From contig NZ_VYPZ01000008.1 in NCBI RefSeq assembly GCF_008710155.1, positions 62,001-126,000 on the forward strand: 64,000 bases of DNA. The letters run 5' to 3'. The translations under genes were made by a program, and so were the position numbers. Positions 33,964-44,469 of the stretch are shown one piece after another. Within the stretch, counting starts at the first letter, position 1. Every line of letters starts with the position of its first letter. The notes beneath the pieces were generated by a model. The model did no database searches, was not told where the DNA came from, and saw only the letters and a list, made by a program, of their open reading frames with translations. Origin of the DNA: Sphingobium limneticum. GTDB lineage: Bacteria; Pseudomonadota; Alphaproteobacteria; Sphingomonadales; Sphingomonadaceae.

Positions 33964-34446
33964 TCAGCCCTTGTCCCGCATGATGCGCTGCTGATCCCGT
34001 TTCCAGTCGCGATCCTTGATCGTCTCGCGCTTGTCGTGGGTCTGCTTGCCCTTGGCCAGCGCCAGCTCGATCTTGGCCCGGCCGGTGCTGTTGAAATAGA
34101 TCATCAGCGGCACCAACGTCATGCCCTTGCGCGAGACGGCGCTGTGCATCTTCTCGATCTCCCGCTCGTGCAGCAACAGCTTGCGGGGGCGCTTGGGTTC
34201 GTGATTTTCGCGGTTGCCGTGGCTATATTCGGGGATGTTGCTGTTCACCAGAAACACCTGGTTACCCTTCACCTCGGCATAGCTTTCGGCGATATTGCCC
34301 TCACCACCGCGCAGGGCCTTCACCTCCGTGCCCTGCAGGGCGATGCCTGCTTCGAACACGTCCTCGATGAAATAATCGAAACGCGCGCGCCGGTTTTCGG
34401 CGACGATCTTCTTCTTGTCGAAGGTTGCGGGACGGGGGCGGGCCAT
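33964..34446 (-). CDS. smpB: SsrA-binding protein SmpB
   Basis: 160 residues, normal length. Motifs are [30 protein letters not shown], the [10 protein letters not shown] block, and a basic C-terminal tail [20 protein letters not shown] that enters the mRNA channel. SmpB binds tmRNA to rescue stalled ribosomes. It is downstream of dapA and followed by the DUF2062 gene. Confidence 0.98.
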   Translation of the reverse strand: MARPRPATFDKKKIVAENRRARFDYFIEDVFEAGIALQGTEVKALRGGEGNIAESYAEVKGNQVFLVNSNIPEYSHGNRENHEPKRPRKLLLHEREIEKMHSAVSRKGMTLVPLMIYFNSTGRAKIELALAKGKQTHDKRETIKDRDWKRDQQRIMRDKG

Positions 34447-34507
34447 GACTGTCTAACTACTCATTTCACTCTATGGGGCCACATCATATGGGCCATCGGC
34501 CCCGACT

Positions 34508-35386
34508 TTACACGAGGCCGGCGATTTCCAGTGCGCGATCGACCGCCGAACGGCTCGATTCGGACGGCCAGGTGATCGGCAGGCGCACGTCGCTGGGCAT
34601 GTCGGCGCGGACGCGGGTGAGCGCATATTTGACCGGGCCGGGTGACGAATCGCTGAACAGCGCATCGTGCAGGGGATAGAGACGATCCTGCAACGCCAAT
34701 GCGCCATCCCAATCATGCGCGGCGCAGGCTGCCTGAAATTCGGCGCACAGGCGCGGCGCGACATTGGCGGTGACGCTGATGCAGCCGCGTCCGCCCATGG
34801 CGTTGAAGCCCAGCGCCGTTTCGTCATTGCCCGACAGCTGGCAGAAGTCGGGACCGCAGGCCAGACGCTGGGCCGTGACGCGGCCCAGATTGCCGGTCGC
34901 ATCCTTGATCCCGACGATCGACTGATATTCTTCCGCCAGACGATACATGACCGGCACGCCGATATCGGTGATGGTGCGGCCGGGCACATTATAGAGGACG
35001 ATGGGCAGGTCGCAGCGTTCGGCCAGATAAGCGAAATGCTGGTACACGCCGTCCTGATTGGGCTTGTTATAATAAGGCGCGACGACCAGCGCGGCGTTCG
35101 CGCCCGCGCCCTGCGCCGCATACATATGTTCGAGCGCGATCCGCGTATCGTTGGAGCCGCAGCCGGCGATCACGGGAACGCGGCCGGCGGCCTGATCGAC
35201 GCAGATGGCGATGACCCGGTTATGCTCCTCGACCGTCATGGTGGCGCTTTCACCGGTCGTGCCGCAGGGAACGAGCGCGCTCGATCCTTCCTCTATCTGC
35301 CAGTCGACCAGCGCGCGAAACGCCGCCTCATCCACCCGTCCGTCGCGAAACGGGGTCACCAGAGCCGGAATCGAGCCCGAAAACAT
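34508..35386 (-). CDS. dapA: 4-hydroxy-tetrahydrodipicolinate synthase
   Basis: 292 residues. The first lysine/diaminopimelate pathway enzyme condenses pyruvate with aspartate semialdehyde. The TIM-barrel motifs are GTTGES (substrate loop), the YNVPGRT Tyr, and the Schiff-base Lys in GIKDATGN. It is divergent from the transglycosylase and leads into smpB with a 61-base gap. Confidence 0.97.
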   Translation of the reverse strand: MFSGSIPALVTPFRDGRVDEAAFRALVDWQIEEGSSALVPCGTTGESATMTVEEHNRVIAICVDQAAGRVPVIAGCGSNDTRIALEHMYAAQGAGANAALVVAPYYNKPNQDGVYQHFAYLAERCDLPIVLYNVPGRTITDIGVPVMYRLAEEYQSIVGIKDATGNLGRVTAQRLACGPDFCQLSGNDETALGFNAMGGRGCISVTANVAPRLCAEFQAACAAHDWDGALALQDRLYPLHDALFSDSSPGPVKYALTRVRADMPSDVRLPITWPSESSRSAVDRALEIAGLV

Positions 35387-35485
35387 GATTAAACTCCTTC
35401 AAATCTCCGGGCAGCCGGGGCATGATCGGTCGAGCCGCGCGCTATAGCGCGTCATTCAGGGCCTGATAAGGATGCAATTGCGATT

Positions 35486-37576
35486 ATGTCCAGCATGCGC
35501 ACGCCCCCGATTGTCGAAAGTTACCTGATCCGCATGCCTATTATCGCCTTATTGCTGATGACCGCCGGTGCCGGCGCGCAAACCGAAACGGTTCAGCGCA
35601 TTCCACCGGAATATCCCGCGACCAGCGGCCCCATGGTGCAGCAGTTGCCCGCCCAAGACAGCCAGCCCAGCCCCTGGCAGCAGGCGCAGAGCCGAATCGG
35701 CGTGGCGCAGGACAGCAGCGTCACCGGCACGATCAACACATGGCGCGCGCTTCAGCAGAGCGATGGCCTGGGCTTTTCCACCTATGCCAGCTTCATCGTC
35801 GCCAATCCCGGCTGGCCGGGCGAGGACCGGATGCGGCGGCTGGCGGAAACGGGCATCAATCCCGACAGTTTCGATCCCAATCAGGTGGCCGGCTTCTTCG
35901 CCCGCTTCCCGGCGCGCACCGCGACCGGCCATGCCCGCAACGCAGTGGCGCTGATGCAGCTGGGGCGCATGGACGAGGCGCGGGTCGCCGCGCGGAACGC
36001 CTGGATCGGCGGATCGCTGAGCGTGACGGACGAGGCGCGGCTGTTGTCGCTGTTCGGGTCCAGCCTGACGCCGGCCGATCATGACCAGCGCGCCGATGCG
36101 CTGCTATGGGCCAATGACAGCAATGGCGCGGCGCGGATGATCGCCTATGTCAGCCCGGCGCGACGGGCCGCGTTCCAGGCGCGGATCGCCTTCCGCCGCC
36201 AGTCGCCCGATGCCGCATCGCTGATGCAGGCGGCCGAGGGGATCGGCGCCAGCGATGCGGGCTATATCGCCGACAAGGCGGCATGGCTGCGCGATACCGG
36301 TAACTGGGTCGCGGCGCGGCAATATCTGGCGAACCGGGGCAGCGTCACCTACCGCCCGTCCAATGCCGAGAAATTCTACGAGCTTCTGCTGGGGCAGGCG
36401 CGCGCCGCCGCCAATGACAGCCAGTGGAGCTTTGCCTATGGCATCGCCAGCAAGATCGACGATGCGATCCCGCCCGGCACCGATGTCAGCATCCAGCCGA
36501 TCGGCGTGCGCGACGATTATACCAGCCTGGCCTGGCTGGCGGGCAGCACCGCCTTCTACAATCTCAACCGGCCGACCGATGCGGTCATCATGTTCCGCCG
36601 CTATGCCGACGCCGCCAAATCGCCCCAGACCCGGTCGAAGGGCTATTATTGGGCCGGTCGTGCCGCGTTGCAGGCCGGCGATCAGGCCAACGCCAACAAT
36701 TATTTCGCCCAGGCGGGCGTCTATCCCGACCAGTTTTACGGGCAGCTGGCGCTGGAACGGCTGGGCCGGCCGATCCCCGCCCCCGCCACGGTCGAGCGGC
36801 CGGTGCCGATATCGGCGGCCGAACGCGCCGCCTTCGACAATCGCACGGTCGTGCGCGCCGTCCGGGCGCTGGGCCAGATGGGCTATTGGGAAGACCAGAG
36901 CAAATTCGCCCGCGCGATCGCCAACAATGCCGACAGCGACGTCGACCATTATCTGGCCGCCGAGCTGGCGCAGAAGATCGGCCGCCCCGACATGGGCGTG
37001 ATGGTGGGCCGCCGCGCCGTGTCGAGCGGCCTGACCGGCTATGGCGAGGCGGCTTTTCCGCGCGTGCCGGTGCCGTCGGAAGCGCAATATAATTGGACCA
37101 TGGTCCATGCCATCGCCCGGCAGGAAAGCCAGTTCGACCGGCAGATCGTATCCCATGCCGGCGCCCGCGGTCTGATGCAGCTGATGCCCGGCACGGCGCG
37201 CGAACAGGCGGGGAAGCTCGGCATGAGCTACAATCCCGGATCGCTGAACGAACCCAGCTATAATATCATGCTGGGATCGGGCTATTTTCAGCGGATGCTG
37301 GACTATTATGGCGGGAGTTACCCCTTGGCGGTGGCGGCCTATAATGCCGGGCCGGGCAATGTGAACAAATGGGTCCGCGCCAATGGCGACCCGCGCATGC
37401 CCGGCGCCGACATGCTGCGCTGGATCGAGCAGATTCCGATTTTCGAGACGCGCAACTATGTGCAGCGCGTGCTCGAAAATGCGGTGGTCTATGAAGCGAT
37501 GAACCCGGAGCGGGCGAAGTTCCGGGGGACGAGCGCCGTGCTGAGCCGCTATCTGGGCAAGCAGACGCCGGGCTGA
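35486..37576 (+). CDS. soluble lytic transglycosylase (Slt70 type)
   Basis: 696 residues. An N-terminal signal (MPIIALLLMTAGAGAQ) is followed by a long helical superdomain (about 80-530) and a C-terminal SLT domain: IARQESQFDRQIVSHAGARG with the catalytic Glu at about residue 547, LMQLMPGTA and AYNAGPGNVNKW. It cleaves the MurNAc-GlcNAc bond of peptidoglycan in the periplasm with formation of anhydro-MurNAc. The ATG at 35486 is used; an ATG at 35534 just before the hydrophobic part is also plausible. Confidence 0.94.
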   Translation: MSSMRTPPIVESYLIRMPIIALLLMTAGAGAQTETVQRIPPEYPATSGPMVQQLPAQDSQPSPWQQAQSRIGVAQDSSVTGTINTWRALQQSDGLGFSTYASFIVANPGWPGEDRMRRLAETGINPDSFDPNQVAGFFARFPARTATGHARNAVALMQLGRMDEARVAARNAWIGGSLSVTDEARLLSLFGSSLTPADHDQRADALLWANDSNGAARMIAYVSPARRAAFQARIAFRRQSPDAASLMQAAEGIGASDAGYIADKAAWLRDTGNWVAARQYLANRGSVTYRPSNAEKFYELLLGQARAAANDSQWSFAYGIASKIDDAIPPGTDVSIQPIGVRDDYTSLAWLAGSTAFYNLNRPTDAVIMFRRYADAAKSPQTRSKGYYWAGRAALQAGDQANANNYFAQAGVYPDQFYGQLALERLGRPIPAPATVERPVPISAAERAAFDNRTVVRAVRALGQMGYWEDQSKFARAIANNADSDVDHYLAAELAQKIGRPDMGVMVGRRAVSSGLTGYGEAAFPRVPVPSEAQYNWTMVHAIARQESQFDRQIVSHAGARGLMQLMPGTAREQAGKLGMSYNPGSLNEPSYNIMLGSGYFQRMLDYYGGSYPLAVAAYNAGPGNVNKWVRANGDPRMPGADMLRWIEQIPIFETRNYVQRVLENAVVYEAMNPERAKFRGTSAVLSRYLGKQTPG

Positions 37577-37589
37577 TTCATACGCACAT

Positions 37590-37676
37590 CGTCATCCCGG
37601 ACTTGATCCGGGATCCCGCTTCTCTTGCTCGTGTTGAAGAAAGAAAGCGGGATCCCGGGTCAGGCCCGGGATGACG
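37590..37676. repeat. palindromic repeat, family B (CGTCATCCCGG)
   Basis: The left arm CGTCATCCCGGACTTGATCC and the right arm ending GGCCCGGGATGACG pair across a central AAGCGGGATCCCG inverted pair. This element type is common in alphaproteobacterial intergenic DNA. Confidence 0.88.
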
Positions 37677-37705
37677 TAGATGGGAATGGCCATTAAGGCA
37701 GCGGA

Positions 37706-38191
37706 ATGACCACCCCCTATCCCAATTATATCTCCCCCGAAGGTTTCGCGAAGCTGCGGGCCGAATATGACCATCTGCTGGGCGTCGAGCGGCCGGCGAT
37801 CGTCGAGGTGGTGAGTTGGGCGGCGGGCAATGGCGATCGCAGCGAGAATGGCGATTATCTCTACGGCCGCAAGCGGATGCGGGAGATCGACTTTCAGTTG
37901 AAGCGCCTGTCGAAGAAGATGAAGGACGCCAAGGTCGTCGATGCGCGGCAGCAGCCGGACAAGGACCGGGTCTATTTCGGCGCAACCATCACCATCGCCG
38001 ATGAGGATGATAATCACCGCACCGTGACGATCGTGGGCAATGACGAGACGGATGTGGATGCCGGGCGGATCGGATGGGGATCGCCGATCGCGCGGGCCTT
38101 GCGCGGCGCGGCCGTGGGCGACCTGCGCCGGGTGCGATTGCCGGCGGGGGAAAAGGAATATGAAGTGATGACGATCGCCTATCCGGCGTGA
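37706..38191 (+). CDS. greB: transcription elongation factor GreB
   Basis: 161 residues. The N-terminal coiled coil contains the GreB signature AAGNGDRSENGDYLYGRKRM with the acidic tip D-x-x-E that enters the RNA polymerase channel. The C-terminal FKBP-like domain ends RLPAGEKEYEVMTIAY. It cleaves backtracked RNA together with RNA polymerase. It is preceded by a dispersed palindrome and convergent with a 61-residue gene. Confidence 0.95.
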   Translation: MTTPYPNYISPEGFAKLRAEYDHLLGVERPAIVEVVSWAAGNGDRSENGDYLYGRKRMREIDFQLKRLSKKMKDAKVVDARQQPDKDRVYFGATITIADEDDNHRTVTIVGNDETDVDAGRIGWGSPIARALRGAAVGDLRRVRLPAGEKEYEVMTIAYPA

Positions 38192-38232
38192 AACACACCC
38201 CATCGACCAGCCATGACAATCGGGGAAAGCGC

Positions 38233-38256
38233 GTGTTCCTGCGACTACAGGAACAC
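38233..38256. terminator. hairpin between convergent genes, possible terminator
   Basis: A perfect 9-bp stem GTGTTCCTG / CAGGAACAC with loop CGACTA lies 42 bases after greB and 10 bases after the stop of the minus-strand gene. No T tract is seen. Confidence 0.45.
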
Positions 38257-38265
38257 GGCCATCCT

Positions 38266-38451
38266 TCATTCGTGCGGGCGTAGCGCCTGGTTGAGGCTGT
38301 CGAGCACGGCGTCGATCGGTTCGGTGACGGTCACGCTGCGCCCCTCGCCGAAGCGGATGCGGGTGCCGTCGCTGACCTGGGTGACGAAGGTGACCTGCGC
38401 GGGGTTGATCGCGGTCTGGGTGCGATCGGTGCCGACGAACATCACGAGCAT
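38266..38451 (-). CDS. 61-residue conserved-looking small protein
   Basis: It begins MLVMFVGTDRTQTAINPAQV and continues TFVTQVSDGTRIRFGEGRSV. The pattern of a strand-turn-strand unit with NPAQV and RIRFGEGR resembles small cytoplasmic proteins seen in sphingomonads, but I cannot name the family. A strong ribosome binding site (AGGAGAGG) precedes the ATG. It is a single-gene unit on the minus strand and downstream of the chemoreceptor gene, which may share its transcript. Confidence 0.7.
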   Translation of the reverse strand: MLVMFVGTDRTQTAINPAQVTFVTQVSDGTRIRFGEGRSVTVTEPIDAVLDSLNQALRPHE

Positions 38452-38528
38452 GGCGTCCTCTCCTTTTTATGGAAGGACAGCCTAACGCTTTCTCGCGGCG
38501 ATGCCAGCGCGATATTAGCCAAGGGTGC

Positions 38529-39872
38529 TCAGGCCGCGCGAATCGCCGCGATGAAGCCGCCGGCGCGCTGCTCCAGCCGATGCGCCTCACGCGCCAATGT
38601 GTCCGCCACGTCGCGCATGCCCCGCGCCGCCAGCGCCGTAGCCTGCGCATTGTCGCTGATCTGGCGTGCGCCGGTGCGGATATGGGCGCTGGAGGCACCG
38701 GCTTCCGCCACGCTTTGCCCCATGGTGCGGCTGAAGGCGCTCTGACGCGCGACCGCTTCGAACACCGCCGCCGACAGTCGGTCGGCACGGGCCATGGTGG
38801 CATCCATATGCGCGTGGCTGGCCGCCACTTCGCCGATCGCGGCGCGAATATGGTCGATACGCCCGGATATGCCCGCCGCAGCGTCGCGCGTCTGTTGGGC
38901 GAGCGACTTCACTTCGCGCGCGACCACGGCAAAGCCCTGCCCCGCTTCCCCGGCGCGGGCCGCCTCTATCCCGGCATTGAGCGCCAGCATGGTCGTGGCT
39001 TTGGCGATGCTGTCGATCAGGGCGATGACTTCGCCGATGCCGTCGGCCTCCGTCCGCAGCGCGGCGCTGCGCTCGACGCCGGATCGGCTGCGCGCCGCGG
39101 CCTCCGCAATGGCGGCGCCGGCGGCCTCCGCTTCGGCCTCCATCGCGCGGAACAGCTGACCCAGTTCGATGCCGCCGGCCGCCAGTTCGCCCAGCCGCTC
39201 GGCCGTCTGCGCCGCCGCGACCGCCATCGCGGCCGAATCCGCGCCGTCGCCGGCCGCCCGCTCGGCGGCTTGCCCCGCCAGCGCCGACAAGCGCTCCGCC
39301 ATGGCCGCCATGTCGGCGATCATCGTCGCGATATCATGGCGGAAGGACGCGCTTTCATGGGTGATCTGTTCGACCCGCACGGCCCGCTCCAGCGCCACGC
39401 GCGCATCGCGCTCGGCCGCAAGCCGCAGCAATAGCTGGCCACCCAGCACACCGGCATAACGGCCGCCGTCGGTGACGATCAGCCCTTCGCAGCCGGTGCC
39501 CTGCGCCGCGAACAAATCTACCAGACCCTCGACACTCTCGGCCCGATCGACACAGGCGCAAGGGCGGACATGATCGTCCAGACGGCCGCCGAAACTGGGA
39601 TTGCGCAGCAGCGCATGGCCGAAAGGGTTGAACAGGATGCGGCGCATGTCGCGCTCATAGATGGCGCCGACCGGGCGATCGGCCATGTCCAGCACCGGCA
39701 GCAGGCGCAACCCCGAATCGCGCTGGAACCAGTCCACCGCTTCGCTGAGCGGTCGGCCCAGTCGAATGACCGGGCTGCGCTCGGCCAGGGGCAGGCCAGA
39801 GGCCGGCAGACCGGATCGGGGCGGATCTGGCAAGGACGGCATAGCGTCCGATATTATGGGGGCGACCAACAT
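38529..39872 (-). CDS. soluble methyl-accepting chemotaxis protein with N-terminal CBS pair
   Basis: 447 residues and no membrane segment. The N-terminal part (about 30-160) has two CBS-like halves: [20 protein letters not shown] and [21 protein letters not shown] chemoreceptor signalling domain follows, with the hairpin tip [20 protein letters not shown] continuing [20 protein letters not shown] and the C-terminal helical bundle. CBS pairs bind adenosyl nucleotides, so this might sense energy state and feed CheA/CheW. No che genes are in this window. Two ATGs are possible (39872 and 39842); neither has a clear ribosome binding site. Confidence 0.88.
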   Translation of the reverse strand: MLVAPIISDAMPSLPDPPRSGLPASGLPLAERSPVIRLGRPLSEAVDWFQRDSGLRLLPVLDMADRPVGAIYERDMRRILFNPFGHALLRNPSFGGRLDDHVRPCACVDRAESVEGLVDLFAAQGTGCEGLIVTDGGRYAGVLGGQLLLRLAAERDARVALERAVRVEQITHESASFRHDIATMIADMAAMAERLSALAGQAAERAAGDGADSAAMAVAAAQTAERLGELAAGGIELGQLFRAMEAEAEAAGAAIAEAAARSRSGVERSAALRTEADGIGEVIALIDSIAKATTMLALNAGIEAARAGEAGQGFAVVAREVKSLAQQTRDAAAGISGRIDHIRAAIGEVAASHAHMDATMARADRLSAAVFEAVARQSAFSRTMGQSVAEAGASSAHIRTGARQISDNAQATALAARGMRDVADTLAREAHRLEQRAGGFIAAIRAA

Positions 39873-39949
39873 GATCGCCCGATTAGACCCAAAATGGTAA
39901 ATGCGGCGTTAGATTTTGATGACAGATTTGTGACAAAGTGCTGTTTTTA

Positions 39950-40735
39950 TTATGCTTTTACTTTATATCCAAAGGCATCGCGCGCCAGTTTCACGATCGC
40001 CGGATCGGCGTCCGGAAAGTCCATCGGCACCAGTGCCTCCAGCCGATCGGCGACATAGGTCAGCGCGGCGATCCGCCCGGCCTTGCGGTTGTTGTTGTCG
40101 ATCACCTGCCAGGGCGCATGCTTGGTGTCGGTTTTCTTGAACATCGCCTGCATCGCGTCGAGATAGTCCGCCCGCTTGCCCCGGTTGCGATAATCGTCGG
40201 CACCGGTCTTCCACCGCTTCCATGGCGTGTCGAGCCGCTGGGCCAGCTGTTCGTCCTGCGTTTCCTGCGTGATGTGGACGAACAGCTTCACGAAATTGGT
40301 CCCGGCCTGCGCCAGCTGCTTTTCGAAGGCGTTGATTTCGTCATAGCCGCGCTTCCAGTCGGCCTTGCTGCAAAAGCCCTCTACCCGCTCGACCAGCACG
40401 CGGCCGTACCAGCTGCGGTCGAAGATGCCGATATTGTGGCTGGCGGGCAGGCGCGTCCAGAAACGCCAGAGGAAATGATGGTCCTGTTCGATCTGCGTCG
40501 GCGCGGATATCGGATGGACCTGATAATAGCGCGGATCCCAGTCGGCGCTCATCCGCTTGATGATGCCGCCCTTGCCCGCTGCGTCCCACCCTTCCAGAAG
40601 GATGACGCTGCGCTTGCCGTGCAGGATATGGGCGACCTGAATCTTCGCCAACCGTTGCTGGAGCGAAGCGAGGTCGGCTTCATAGTCGCCCTTATATTTC
40701 GCGCCCTGTTCGTAATCGGCAAGGTCGATGGTCAT
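39950..40735 (-). CDS. ppk2: polyphosphate kinase 2 family protein
   Basis: 261 residues, the single-domain PPK2 size. The Walker A-like motif is EGWDAAGKGG, the lid contains FDRSWYGRVLVERVEG, and the C-terminal RAALTYVADRLEALV-like block is present. PPK2 enzymes use polyphosphate to phosphorylate nucleoside mono- or diphosphates. The class (I, II or III) cannot be decided from the motifs alone. It stands alone; two palindromic elements separate it from aspS. Confidence 0.92.
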   Translation of the reverse strand: MTIDLADYEQGAKYKGDYEADLASLQQRLAKIQVAHILHGKRSVILLEGWDAAGKGGIIKRMSADWDPRYYQVHPISAPTQIEQDHHFLWRFWTRLPASHNIGIFDRSWYGRVLVERVEGFCSKADWKRGYDEINAFEKQLAQAGTNFVKLFVHITQETQDEQLAQRLDTPWKRWKTGADDYRNRGKRADYLDAMQAMFKKTDTKHAPWQVIDNNNRKAGRIAALTYVADRLEALVPMDFPDADPAIVKLARDAFGYKVKA

Positions 40736-40822
40736 GAGCGCGTCTCCTGTGCTGTTGGAATAGCAGGCAACGCTGGAGAAACGGAAAAGTCAAATCGGGC
40801 GCCGGGCGGGAGACAGGAATGA

Positions 40823-40937
40823 TTCACGCGGAGGCGTTGCGCAATGTCTCCGCGTCTCCGCGTGAACCGGAAAAATAATCGCGCAGTGGCGCAGAGGACG
40901 CCGAGTTTTGCTCTGCGATCTCTGCGTCACTGCGCGA
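40823..40937. repeat. two adjacent palindromes of the CTCTGCG/TTCACGCG type (family C)
   Basis: The first (40823-40866) pairs TTCACGCGGAG with CTCCGCGTGAA. The second (40879-40937) pairs TCGCGCAGTGGCGCAGAG with CTCTGCG-rich and CACTGCGCGA sequence. Both lie between ppk2 and aspS. Confidence 0.75.
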
Positions 40938-40964
40938 AAAAGTCTTCCGCCACTGGGTGAAGCG

Positions 40965-42749
40965 TTATGCCTTCGCCTGCGGCTCCACGACGCGGACGTG
41001 CAGTTCGCGCAGCTGCTTGAACTCGGCCGCGCTGGGCGCGCCCATCAGCAGGTCTTCGGCGCGCTGGTTCATCGGGAAGAGCGTGATTTCGCGCAGATTC
41101 TGCGCGCCGCACAGCAGCATCACGATGCGATCGACGCCAGCGGCCATGCCACCATGCGGCGGAGCGCCGTACTGGAAGGCCCGGTAGAGGCCGCCGAAGC
41201 GCTCCTCCACATCCTGCTGGGACAGCCCGACCAGTTCGAACGCCTTGACCATCAGTTCGGGCGACTGGTTACGGATAGACCCCGATGCGATTTCGAAGCC
41301 GTTGCAGACCATGTCATATTGATAGGCGTTGATGGTCAGCGGATCCTGATTGTTCAGCGCGTCCAACCCGCCCTGCGGCATGGAGAAGGGGTTGTGGGCG
41401 AAGTCGATCGACTTGGAATCCTCATCATATTCGTAGAAGGGGAAGTCCACGATCCAGCACAGGTCGAACCGATCCTTGTCGATCAGGTCCAGCTGTTCGC
41501 CCACGCGAATGCGGGCGAGGCCGGCGAGCTTGGCGGCCTGCGTTTCCTTGCCAGCGGCAAAGAACACGCCGTCGTTCGGGCCGAGGCCGAGCGCCGCGAT
41601 CAGCTTGGCGGTGGCTTCTTCACCATGATTCTTGGCGATGGGACCACCCGGCACGCCATCCTTGATGTTGATATAGCCAAGGCCCGAATAGCCTTCGCCC
41701 CGCGCCCAGACATTCATGTCGTCGAAGAATTTGCGGCTGCCGGCGCCTGCGCCGGGCGCCGGGATGGCGCGGATGCGCGCGCCACCATCGACCAGGCTGG
41801 CGAAGATGCCGAAGCCTGACCCCACGAAATGGTCGGTCACGTCCTGAATGATGATCGGGTTGCGCAGATCGGGCTTGTCGCTGCCGTACTTGAGCAGCGC
41901 TTCGGCATGGGGGATGCGCGGGAAGCTGCCTGCGGGGGTAACTGGCTTGCCCTCGGCAAATTCCTCGAACACCGAAGCGATGACCGGCTCCATCGTGTTC
42001 CAGACGTCTTCCTGCGTGACGAAGCTCATTTCGAGGTCAAGCTGGTAGAATTCGCCCGGCAGACGGTCGGCGCGCGGGTCTTCGTCGCGGAAGCAGGGTG
42101 CGATCTGGAAATAGCGGTCGAAACCCGCGACCATCAGCAGCTGCTTATATTGCTGGGGCGCCTGCGGCAGGGCGTAGAATTTGCCGGGATGGATACGCGA
42201 CGGCACCAGAAAGTCGCGTGCGCCTTCGGGCGAAGACGCCGTCAGGATCGGCGTCGAATATTCGGTGAAACCCACGCCTTCCATACGGCGGCGCATGTCG
42301 GAAATGACCTTGGTGCGCTTCACGATGTTGGCGTGCAGCGTTTCGCGGCGCAGGTCGAGGAAGCGATAGCGCAGGCGGATATCTTCGGGATAATCCTGCT
42401 CACCCGCGACCGGCAACGGCAGTTCGGCGGCGGCGGACAGGATGGTCACGCTATCGGCCACGACTTCGATCTCACCGGTCGCCATCTTGGGGTTGATGGC
42501 TTCGGCGGCGCGGGCGACGACTTTCCCCTCGATCGTCACGACGGATTCGAGGCGGAGCGATTCCAGCGCGCGGAGCGGATCGCTGTCGGCCTTCGCCACG
42601 ATCTGGGTAATGCCATAATGGTCGCGCAGATCGACGAACAGCACGCCGCCATGATCGCGCTTGCGATGCACCCAGCCGGACACGCGGACCACATTGCCGA
42701 CTTCCGCTGTGGTCAGGGCGCCGCAGGTATGAGTGCGATAGGCGTGCAT
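40965..42749 (-). CDS. aspS: aspartyl-tRNA synthetase
   Basis: 594 residues, bacterial type with an insertion domain. It opens [19 protein letters not shown], with the OB-fold anticodon domain ([20 protein letters not shown]). Class II motif 2 is in [17 protein letters not shown] and motif 3 in [15 protein letters not shown]. It charges tRNA-Asp and, as many alphaproteobacterial enzymes do, may be non-discriminating. The ATG at 42749 opens the OB fold; a much longer frame continues upstream but has no ATG support. It is divergent from rnd. Confidence 0.98.
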   Translation of the reverse strand: MHAYRTHTCGALTTAEVGNVVRVSGWVHRKRDHGGVLFVDLRDHYGITQIVAKADSDPLRALESLRLESVVTIEGKVVARAAEAINPKMATGEIEVVADSVTILSAAAELPLPVAGEQDYPEDIRLRYRFLDLRRETLHANIVKRTKVISDMRRRMEGVGFTEYSTPILTASSPEGARDFLVPSRIHPGKFYALPQAPQQYKQLLMVAGFDRYFQIAPCFRDEDPRADRLPGEFYQLDLEMSFVTQEDVWNTMEPVIASVFEEFAEGKPVTPAGSFPRIPHAEALLKYGSDKPDLRNPIIIQDVTDHFVGSGFGIFASLVDGGARIRAIPAPGAGAGSRKFFDDMNVWARGEGYSGLGYINIKDGVPGGPIAKNHGEEATAKLIAALGLGPNDGVFFAAGKETQAAKLAGLARIRVGEQLDLIDKDRFDLCWIVDFPFYEYDEDSKSIDFAHNPFSMPQGGLDALNNQDPLTINAYQYDMVCNGFEIASGSIRNQSPELMVKAFELVGLSQQDVEERFGGLYRAFQYGAPPHGGMAAGVDRIVMLLCGAQNLREITLFPMNQRAEDLLMGAPSAAEFKQLRELHVRVVEPQAKA

Positions 42750-42875
42750 GGCGTTTACATCTTTCAGATTCGTTTTACGGAAATGACAAACTGTTGCAGT
42801 CCAGCTATGGCCGACATTGTCAAACATTGACCAGCCCGCGGACGCGGGCCAGCCCATAATAAGATCGAAGACCAT

Positions 42876-44042
42876 ATGCAAATTCATCCGCTGATTACCG
42901 ACAGCAAGACTCTTTCCGATTTCTGCGCCCGCATCGCAAAATCCCCGTACATCGCCGTCGATACCGAATTCATGCGGGAAAACAGCTATTGGCCCGAACT
43001 GTGCCTGGTGCAGGTCGCCGACCCGCATGAGGCGGCCGCGATCGACCCCAAGGCGCCGGGGCTGGACATGACGCCTCTGCTCGACCTGATGGTCAACAAT
43101 GAGGATGTGCTCAAGGTCTTCCATGCCGGTGGGCAGGATATCGAGATCGTCCACAATCTGACCGGCAAGACGCCGCACCCGATGTTCGATACGCAGATTG
43201 CAGCGATGGCGCTCGGCCTTGGCGAACAGATTGGTTACGGCAATCTGGTCGATGCGTGGATGGGCGTGGTGCTGGACAAGGGCGCGCGCTTCACCGACTG
43301 GGCGCGGCGCCCGCTGGACAAGCGCCAGATCGATTATGCGATCGGCGACGTCACCTACCTCATCCAGATTTTCCCCAAGATGCTGGAAGAATTGCGCAAG
43401 ACCGGGCGTGGCGACTGGCTGGACCAGGAAATGGAGCGGATCAGCGATCCGTCCCATTATGAAAACGACCCGCAGCAGGCCTGGCAGCGCGTGCGCATCG
43501 CCAGCAAGAAGCCGGACGTGCTGGGCCGCTTGAAGGCGCTGGCCGCATGGCGCGAGATCGAGGCACAGGACAAGAATCTGCCGCGCGGCCGCATCGTCAA
43601 GGACGAGACGCTGGCCGACATCGCCAGCCATCCACCGCGCAATCAGGAAGAACTGGGCAAGGTACGCGGCCTGTCCGCCACTTGGCGCACCAATGATATC
43701 GGCGCGCGGCTGATGAACGCGCTGGCCAAGCATCAGCCGCTGGGGCGCGACGAAATGCCCGATCGCGAGCCGCGCCGGCCGGGGCTAGGCAAGGATGGCG
43801 CGCTGGTCGCCGATCTGCTCAAGCTGCTGCTCAAGATCCGGTCGCGCGATATCAATGTCGCGGCGCGGCTGATCGCGCGGACCGACGATATCGACGCGCT
43901 GGCGGCGGGCGTGCGCGAAGGCCTCTCGATCCTGGAAGGCTGGCGCTATGAACAATTCGGCCGGGACGCGGTTGACCTGGTGGAAGGCCGCATGGCTTTT
44001 GCCGTCCGCAACGGCCGGCTGAAGATGACGCGCACGGAATAA
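42876..44042 (+). CDS. rnd: ribonuclease D
   Basis: 388 residues. The DEDD exonuclease core has [21 protein letters not shown] with the first Asp and Glu, [11 protein letters not shown], and the late [12 protein letters not shown] (Tyr-type). HRDC-like helices follow ([20 protein letters not shown]). RNase D trims 3' ends of tRNA precursors. It forms a unit with the small I78-type lipoprotein, whose ribosome binding site overlaps the end of rnd. Confidence 0.95.
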   Translation: MQIHPLITDSKTLSDFCARIAKSPYIAVDTEFMRENSYWPELCLVQVADPHEAAAIDPKAPGLDMTPLLDLMVNNEDVLKVFHAGGQDIEIVHNLTGKTPHPMFDTQIAAMALGLGEQIGYGNLVDAWMGVVLDKGARFTDWARRPLDKRQIDYAIGDVTYLIQIFPKMLEELRKTGRGDWLDQEMERISDPSHYENDPQQAWQRVRIASKKPDVLGRLKALAAWREIEAQDKNLPRGRIVKDETLADIASHPPRNQEELGKVRGLSATWRTNDIGARLMNALAKHQPLGRDEMPDREPRRPGLGKDGALVADLLKLLLKIRSRDINVAARLIARTDDIDALAAGVREGLSILEGWRYEQFGRDAVDLVEGRMAFAVRNGRLKMTRTE

Positions 44043-44053
44043 GGAGAGCGGTG

Positions 44054-44353
44054 ATGCGGATGGCGATTGTGGGTCTGATGATGCTGGGCCTGTCCGCATG
44101 TGCCGGCGCGGGGAGCGAAGGGCCGGCGACCCCGCCGGCGACTGCCGAGGGGCCGTGCAGGAATGACGGGCTGGATGGCTTCACCGGGCAGAAGGCCAGC
44201 GCTGAAGTCGGTGCGGCACTGCTTAAAGCGTCGGGCGCGAAGACGCTGCGCTGGGGCGGCCCCGGCATGGCGATGACGATGGATTTCCGGCCCGATCGGC
44301 TGACCGTCAGCTATGATGATGCGATGGTGATCACGTCGGCGCGCTGCGGGTGA
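44054..44353 (+). CDS. I78-type peptidase inhibitor lipoprotein
   Basis: 99 residues. A lipoprotein signal ends LSAC. The mature domain has CRNDGLDGFTGQKAS, LRWGGPGMAMTMDFRPDRLT and a final ITSARCG, matching the I78 inhibitor family, where TMDYRxDRL is the conserved block. I78 members inhibit serine proteases in the envelope. The ATG at 44054 is preceded by AAGGAGAG; the GTG just before it is less likely. It follows rnd by 11 bases. Confidence 0.8.
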   Translation: MRMAIVGLMMLGLSACAGAGSEGPATPPATAEGPCRNDGLDGFTGQKASAEVGAALLKASGAKTLRWGGPGMAMTMDFRPDRLTVSYDDAMVITSARCG

Positions 44354-44370
44354 TCCTACCATTATGGTTT

Positions 44371-44449
44371 CCCGTTCGGGCTGAGCCTGTCGAAGCCTTG
44401 CCCTTTGCTTCAAGAAAAACGGCCCTTCGACAAGCTCAGAGCGAACGGG
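44371..44449. repeat. palindromic repeat, family D (TTCGAGCCTGTCGA type)
   Basis: The arms CCCGTTCGGGCTGAGCCTGT (continuing CGAAG) and CTTCGACAAGCTCAG (continuing AGCGAACGGG) are imperfect reverse complements. Related copies lie at 47744-47808 and 49960-50063. Confidence 0.85.
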
Positions 44450-44469
44450 TTTCAGGATAATAGCTGGAC

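Noticed and set aside
42750..43733. Upstream extension of the aspS frame into rnd
   Set aside because: Overlaps rnd on the opposite strand; the conserved aspS start is at 42749.
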